From Nitrosomonas sp. (GTDB lineage Bacteria > Pseudomonadota > Gammaproteobacteria > Burkholderiales > Nitrosomonadaceae), in NCBI GenBank assembly GCA_021774205.1, contig JAJFJI010000152.1, positions 1-37,589 of the forward strand: a stretch of 37,589 nt of DNA, read 5' to 3'. The position numbers and the translations under genes were made by a program. Shown piece after piece: positions 33,555 through 37,589 of the stretch (positions within the stretch are counted from its first letter, which is position 1; the number at the start of each line of letters is the position of its first letter). The notes under the pieces were generated by a model, which saw only the letters and a list, made by a program, of their open reading frames with translations, was not told the origin of the DNA and did no database searches.

Positions 33555-35234
33555 ATGCTAACGCATTTAAGCATCAGGGATTTTGTTATTGTCGATGAAA
33601 TCGACCTGGATTTCTCTCCTGGATTTACTGTATTGTCAGGAGAAACGGGTGCGGGTAAGTCTATTTTGATAGACGCGCTTTCTCTTGTGATGGGGGGTCG
33701 TGGTGATGTTAGTCAGGTACGCTATCATCGTGATCGTGCCGAGATCAGTGCCTTGTTTGATATCAGTTTGTTGCCGGAATTGGCCGAATGGTTGACAAAT
33801 AATACATTGCAAGGAGACCCTGGTGCCTGTTTATTACGGAGAACGATTGACGCAAATGGCCGCTCCCGTGGGTTTATTAATGGGCACACGGCAACTTTGC
33901 AGCAACTACGTAACGCAGGTGAATATCTGGTAGATATTCATGGCCAACATGCGCATCAGTCTTTATTGCGGTCAGCGGTGCAACGGGATATGCTTGATGC
34001 ATACGCTGACAACGGTGAATTGGCAAAAGCGGCGAAAAGTGCATATCAGCACTGGCAGCGGCTATATCAACAGCGGATTGCTTGGGAACAGAATTCGGCA
34101 AATTATCAGCAAGAACGAGAATTGCTAGAATGGCAACAGCATGAGCTCACGAATTTAAATTTTTCTCCCGAAGAATGGCAGACATTGCAAACAGATCATA
34201 GTCGACTATCTCATGTTGCAAGTTTGTTGGAAGCGGTGGAAAAGGGTCTGGACGTTTTGTCGGAAAACGAAACAGCAGCCATTTCACAAATTAATGCTGT
34301 CGTTGTTCAGCTGCATAATTTGTTGGATTACGATAGCAATTTAAAAACGGCGCTAGACTTATTAGCGTCAGCGCAAGTTGAATTGCAGGAAAGTGTCTAT
34401 GAATTAAAACATTATAAGCAGCACCTTGATCTAGATCCACATTGTTTACAAGAAATAGAAGAGCGGTTGGCGACTGTTCATGCAGCTGCCAGAAAATATC
34501 GTGTCATTCCCGATGAATTGCCGGGTTTGTTGATAAAAATCACTAGTAGATTAGTAGAATTGAGTGCTGGCCAAGCGGATGATGCGTTTTTGGAGAACGA
34601 AATAGCAGCGAAGAATGCCTATTTCAAATTGGCCAAGAAATTGAGTAAAACGCGCGAAAAAGCGGGACAATTGTTGGCACAACAGGTTAGCTCTTCAATG
34701 CAAACATTAGCGATGGAGGGCGGGCAGTTTTCTGTTGCATTATTGCCACTGGAACAAGGTAACGCGGGTGGTTTGGAACAAGTTGAATTTCAGGTTTCTG
34801 CTCATAAGGGTCACCCACTAAAACCACTGGAAAAAGTGGCATCAGGTGGTGAGTTATCACGTATCAGTCTGGCGATACAGGTTATAACCAGCAAAACTGG
34901 GACAGCGCCCACGTTGATATTTGATGAAGTCGATGTTGGTATTGGCGGGCGTGTTGCGGAAATAGTCGGTAATCTGTTGAAAAAATTGGGTGAGGAGCGC
35001 CAAATATTGTGTATTACACACTTGGCTCAAGTTGCATCAACAGCAGATCAGCAATGGCAGGTGAGTAAATCAACGGATCAGTCAAATAGCAAACAAGTTT
35101 CAAGTCGTATCACTGTGCTTGGAAAGCAGGGGCGGATAGAGGAAATTGCACGCATGTTAGGTGGCATGAAAATTACCGAAACGACACGCAAACACGCGGC
35201 AGAGATGTTGCAAAATGGCCCCGTAAAAAAATAA
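33555..35234 (+). CDS. recN: DNA repair protein RecN
   Basis: 559 residues, full length SMC-like ATPase. Walker A is GETGAGKS (29-36). FINGHTATLQQLRN and DIHGQHAHQSLL follow. Central coiled coils are followed by the signature ASGGELSRISLA, Walker B TLIFDEVDVGIGG and the D-loop/H-motif ITHLAQVA. RecN holds broken DNA ends together for recombinational repair. The ATG lacks a Shine-Dalgarno and follows the MITE by 12 bp. I see no LexA box in the remaining upstream sequence. Confidence 0.96.
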   Translation: MLTHLSIRDFVIVDEIDLDFSPGFTVLSGETGAGKSILIDALSLVMGGRGDVSQVRYHRDRAEISALFDISLLPELAEWLTNNTLQGDPGACLLRRTIDANGRSRGFINGHTATLQQLRNAGEYLVDIHGQHAHQSLLRSAVQRDMLDAYADNGELAKAAKSAYQHWQRLYQQRIAWEQNSANYQQERELLEWQQHELTNLNFSPEEWQTLQTDHSRLSHVASLLEAVEKGLDVLSENETAAISQINAVVVQLHNLLDYDSNLKTALDLLASAQVELQESVYELKHYKQHLDLDPHCLQEIEERLATVHAAARKYRVIPDELPGLLIKITSRLVELSAGQADDAFLENEIAAKNAYFKLAKKLSKTREKAGQLLAQQVSSSMQTLAMEGGQFSVALLPLEQGNAGGLEQVEFQVSAHKGHPLKPLEKVASGGELSRISLAIQVITSKTGTAPTLIFDEVDVGIGGRVAEIVGNLLKKLGEERQILCITHLAQVASTADQQWQVSKSTDQSNSKQVSSRITVLGKQGRIEEIARMLGGMKITETTRKHAAEMLQNGPVKK

Positions 35235-35307
35235 AGCAACGTTTGCCTGCTGGTTGCGTACCGAAGCAAATCGTTGTTTAAATCCAAAAATTCCCGCGTT
35301 GGGTTCA

Positions 35308-35328
35308 ACGACAGTTTTTAAATGTCGT
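35308..35328 (+). terminator. Weak hairpin terminator after recN
   Basis: ACGACA (35308-35313) pairs with TGTCGT (35323-35328) and is followed by CTTTT. The stem is short, so confidence is modest. Confidence 0.4.
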
Positions 35329-35367
35329 CTTTTGCAATCCAAGGATCCACCCTTTATTATCTCGTAA

Positions 35368-35492
35368 CTTGCCCCTAAAATCCGCCATTTCGGCGTTACA
35401 AAATGATCATTGTCACGTATAAACTCACATTTTGCACCTTGAACTCACAAATTAAATGGACAATCTGAACGGTTACTGCGATGTGCTGAATA
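35368..35492 (+). repeat. ~125-bp imperfect repeat upstream of the RNase T2 gene (copy B)
   Basis: Second copy of the repeat at 30950-31074, in inverse orientation on the chromosome but in the same orientation relative to the gene that follows, ending 34 bp before its ATG. The ribosome binding site of that gene (AAGAGGA) lies outside the repeat. Confidence 0.75.
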
Positions 35493-35526
35493 GCTGCAAT
35501 ATTTCAATCATAAGAGGACAATACGC

Positions 35527-36525
35527 ATGACTAGAATGATGAAACTCATTGCCGTCATGTTAGCGATTTATATCGTGTCAATTGATGGGTTGGCAAGTGC
35601 CCCAGCAGACGGTACGTTAACAGCAACACAGTCTTGTGAAGCATTTATTTCAAAAAACAAACGCACCAATCCAGATCATGCGAAAATTGTTGTAGGTCAA
35701 AGTTATACTGTTGTTGAAGTCAATAAGGCAGATAATCCGTCCTGGTATCGGCTGAACATACCTAACGGAGATCCTCAGGTACGTTGGGTTGCTGATTATT
35801 GTGGCGTGGTCGATGTCCAAATAGGAAAAAATGGTAGGGGTCGCAATGAATGCAGCACACCGGGACTTGAAGACAGTTATGTGTTGGCGTTAAGTTGGCA
35901 ACCCTCGTTTTGTGAGACACATCGTGATAAACCTGAATGTCAAGTAGCGGACACAAAATCCTATCAAGCCCGAAATTTTACACTACATGGCTTATGGCCC
36001 AATAAGCGCGGATGCGGAATTAAATACGAATTTTGCGGTGAGGTGCGGTCAAAGCCCGGCGATTTTTGTGACTACCCGGCGTTAACACTTTTCGCGGAAG
36101 TTAGAAACAATCTTAAGCAAGTTATGCCGAGTGCGGCGGCGGGTTCTTGTCTTCAGCGTCATGAATGGTTTAAACATGGCACATGCCAGACACAATGGTC
36201 AATCGACGAATACTTTGACGTTGCAATTGAGTTAACGAAGCAATTTAATGAGTCTGATATGAGCTACTTTATGTCTCGTAGTATCGGTGAAATTGTTACT
36301 GAAGATGAATTTATCAAGCGAGTAGATTGTACGCATGGTCTAAATACGCATAAAGGGATTGAGCTAAAATGTAAGGATGGGAATCTGGTCGATGTATATA
36401 TTCATTTGACAGAAAACATTAATGAAAAAAAAGATTTGGGGGATTTGGTAAGAAATTCGGATCGTGAATTCAAATCTAATTGTGGTGGAAGTTTTAAGGT
36501 AGATCCAATAGGACTTATTAATTAA
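35527..36525 (+). CDS. Secreted RNase T2 family ribonuclease with N-terminal SH3-like domain
   Basis: 332 residues. A signal peptide (MTRMMKLIAVMLAIYIVSID...) is followed by a region about 28-105 that looks SH3-like (SYTVVEVNKADNPSWYRL...RWVADYCG). The RNase T2 domain then carries both active-site segments: FTLHGLWPN (catalytic His154) and HEWFKHGTC (His212, Glu213, His217). Many Cys residues suggest disulfides, consistent with a periplasmic or secreted enzyme that degrades RNA without sequence specificity. The upstream region shares a repeat with hemH. Confidence 0.9.
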   Translation: MTRMMKLIAVMLAIYIVSIDGLASAPADGTLTATQSCEAFISKNKRTNPDHAKIVVGQSYTVVEVNKADNPSWYRLNIPNGDPQVRWVADYCGVVDVQIGKNGRGRNECSTPGLEDSYVLALSWQPSFCETHRDKPECQVADTKSYQARNFTLHGLWPNKRGCGIKYEFCGEVRSKPGDFCDYPALTLFAEVRNNLKQVMPSAAAGSCLQRHEWFKHGTCQTQWSIDEYFDVAIELTKQFNESDMSYFMSRSIGEIVTEDEFIKRVDCTHGLNTHKGIELKCKDGNLVDVYIHLTENINEKKDLGDLVRNSDREFKSNCGGSFKVDPIGLIN

Positions 36526-36603
36526 TGCATTATTCAGCTAAAAATGCTTCGATATAATTCATTTGTAATTATTCCAATATTCTAAAAATAAGGAAATCGT
36601 TTA

Positions 36604-37080
36604 ATGGGTAGTATTTGGTTTAAAGATTACAAAGTTGATTATCTGGAAGGGCTACGTAATGCTAACATGGGTGAGCATATCGGGATTAAATTTTTAGAAG
36701 TTGGTCCTGATTTTCTAAAAGGCTGGATGCCGGTCGATCAACGGACAACGCAGCCTTTTGGAATTCTGCATGGAGGCGCAAGTTGCGTTTTATCTGAAAC
36801 GTTGGGGAGTGTTGCGGGATGGATGACCATTGATCCTGAGAAATTCCGTGCTGTCGGTCTTGAAATTAATGTAAATCACATTCGTGCTGTAACACAGGGT
36901 GCGGTGATCGGAACCTGTGCACCGTTACACACAGGTCGTCGTACGCAGGTTTGGCAAACCGATATTGTTGAGGAAGCGACGGGCAAACGTGTGGCGATTT
37001 CTAGATTAACCCTTGCCATTATTGAACAAGGTACATTGAGCACGCAAAAAGCGCATATTCATGTGGAAAGAAAACAGTAA
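36604..37080 (+). CDS. Hotdog-fold thioesterase (PaaI/YdiI type)
   Basis: 158 residues. The hotdog signature FGILHGGASCVLSETLGSVA carries the typical His-Gly-Gly and catalytic Glu. AVGLEINVNHIRAVTQGAV is the second conserved strand. Such enzymes hydrolyse acyl-CoA thioesters, but the substrate cannot be told from sequence. AAGGA precedes the ATG. It stands alone; the preceding gene ends 78 bp upstream. Confidence 0.88.
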   Translation: MGSIWFKDYKVDYLEGLRNANMGEHIGIKFLEVGPDFLKGWMPVDQRTTQPFGILHGGASCVLSETLGSVAGWMTIDPEKFRAVGLEINVNHIRAVTQGAVIGTCAPLHTGRRTQVWQTDIVEEATGKRVAISRLTLAIIEQGTLSTQKAHIHVERKQ

Positions 37081-37195
37081 GTGGGTGAAGACTAAAAGCC
37101 GCCAGATTGATAGAGTGACGCTAAGGTACAAAGTGGTCGAGGGGATGAGAGAGGGGTGTGTGGTTCTAAAAAATTAATTGCAACCGAACAAGTGG

Positions 37196-37589
37196 TTATG
37201 AATCTTTATTATCACTTTTATCTAAATCGCCACTGTTATCTTTGTCGTCAATTTTATCTAAATCGTCACTGTTATCGTTGTCGTCACTGTTATCGTTGTC
37301 GTCAATTTTATCTAAATCGTCACTTTTTTTATTCCACATCGCATAAACTGCACCCAATACGATAATGACAAGCGGCATAACAACATTAAAGCTAAGCGCA
37401 TATTCGATACTTGTATTTTGGCCTTGTGGCGGTGGACTGTTAACGATGCTGTAGCCATGTGCGATAGCAAAAAGGAAAACGGGTACCAGCCCCGCTATGT
37501 AGCGGTTAGTAATCATGGGGCGAACAGTCATCAAGTTGATAACATATGCGCCATAATAGCCCATGAAATAAATGACAATATAGATGAAG
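37196..37589 (-). CDS. Multi-pass membrane protein with Asp-rich repeat tail (partial, 5' end off window)
   Basis: The frame is open to the right window edge (the residues before the first ATG are hydrophobic, FIYIVIYF), so the true start is outside. At least three hydrophobic segments are visible (YGAYVINLM, IAGLVPVFLFAIAHGY, VVMPLVIIVLGAVYAMW). They are followed by a cytosolic tail of about 45 residues made of Asp, Asn, Ser and Lys repeats (DDLDKIDDNDNS). The tail is coded by tandem repeats and probably varies in length. Function unknown. Confidence 0.6.
   Translation of the reverse strand, partial: FIYIVIYFMGYYGAYVINLMTVRPMITNRYIAGLVPVFLFAIAHGYSIVNSPPPQGQNTSIEYALSFNVVMPLVIIVLGAVYAMWNKKSDDLDKIDDNDNSDDNDNSDDLDKIDDKDNSGDLDKSDNKDS
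37210..37325. repeat. Tandem repeat coding an Asp-rich tail
   Basis: Short in-frame units built from GTCACTGTTATCGTT and ATTTTATCTAAATC alternate over about 115 bp. Unit lengths are multiples of three, so slippage changes protein length without a frameshift. Confidence 0.7.

Noticed and set aside
37210..37325. Short regular repeats, considered as a CRISPR array
   Set aside because: There are no unique spacers. The repeats are in frame and code an Asp-rich tail, so this is a coding tandem repeat.

Overview
The window falls into two unlike halves. Positions 24.8-37.6 kb are chromosomal housekeeping DNA of a Gram-negative bacterium, probably a betaproteobacterium near Nitrosomonadaceae. That placement is an inference from the gene set and order (ubiK-comM, amgK-murU-pepP, hemH, hrcA-nadK-recN) and the moderate GC, not from a database match. 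Positions 1 to about 24,760 are a mobile genomic island inserted in the competence helicase gene comM. Its left end lies outside the window. No tRNA, rRNA or CRISPR array was found.

Layout of the island, left to right. (1) At 1-6.3 kb is an array of cargo units, each ending in a 30-bp recombination-like core. The units hold two unknown minus-strand genes (1-1226), a complete Gabija system (gajA-gajB, 1850-5142) and a single unknown 209-aa gene (5608-6237). (2) At 6.36-8.14 kb is a large serine recombinase with a small overlapping partner gene. Its 3' end contains the third copy of the core. (3) At 8.2-11.7 kb is a mobility module: an AAA-type helicase-like protein, a nested inverted repeat that could be an origin, an Xre-type regulator, a RuvC-like protein and the anti-restriction protein ArdC. 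(4) At 11.9-20.6 kb is a type I restriction-modification operon: half-size HsdS, HsdM, full HsdS, HsdR and a zinc peptidase. A two-gene CBASS-like pair (CD-NTase plus 2TM SLATT effector) sits between hsdM and hsdS. (5) At 20.7-24.8 kb are an intact IS4-family insertion sequence, a secreted endonuclease I whose last codon was changed by that insertion, and a second large serine recombinase whose reading frame runs across the island end into antisense comM.

The most unusual signal is the array at 1.4-6.5 kb. Three copies of a 30-bp sequence agree at 28 of 30 positions. Each is followed by a divergent but equally long 3' tail of a serine recombinase gene (31 codons after the shared EPYRYRSRT motif). 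Only the third copy is attached to a full recombinase. This fits an integron-like arrangement in which defence cassettes insert inside the end of the recombinase gene and each insertion supplies a new, in-frame tail. How it works is inference; the repeats and tails are directly visible.

The chromosomal half carries two repeat findings. A 235-bp MITE-like element lies directly before recN and contains a promoter-like sequence pointing into it. A ~125-bp imperfect repeat lies upstream of both hemH and an RNase T2 gene, in the same orientation relative to each.
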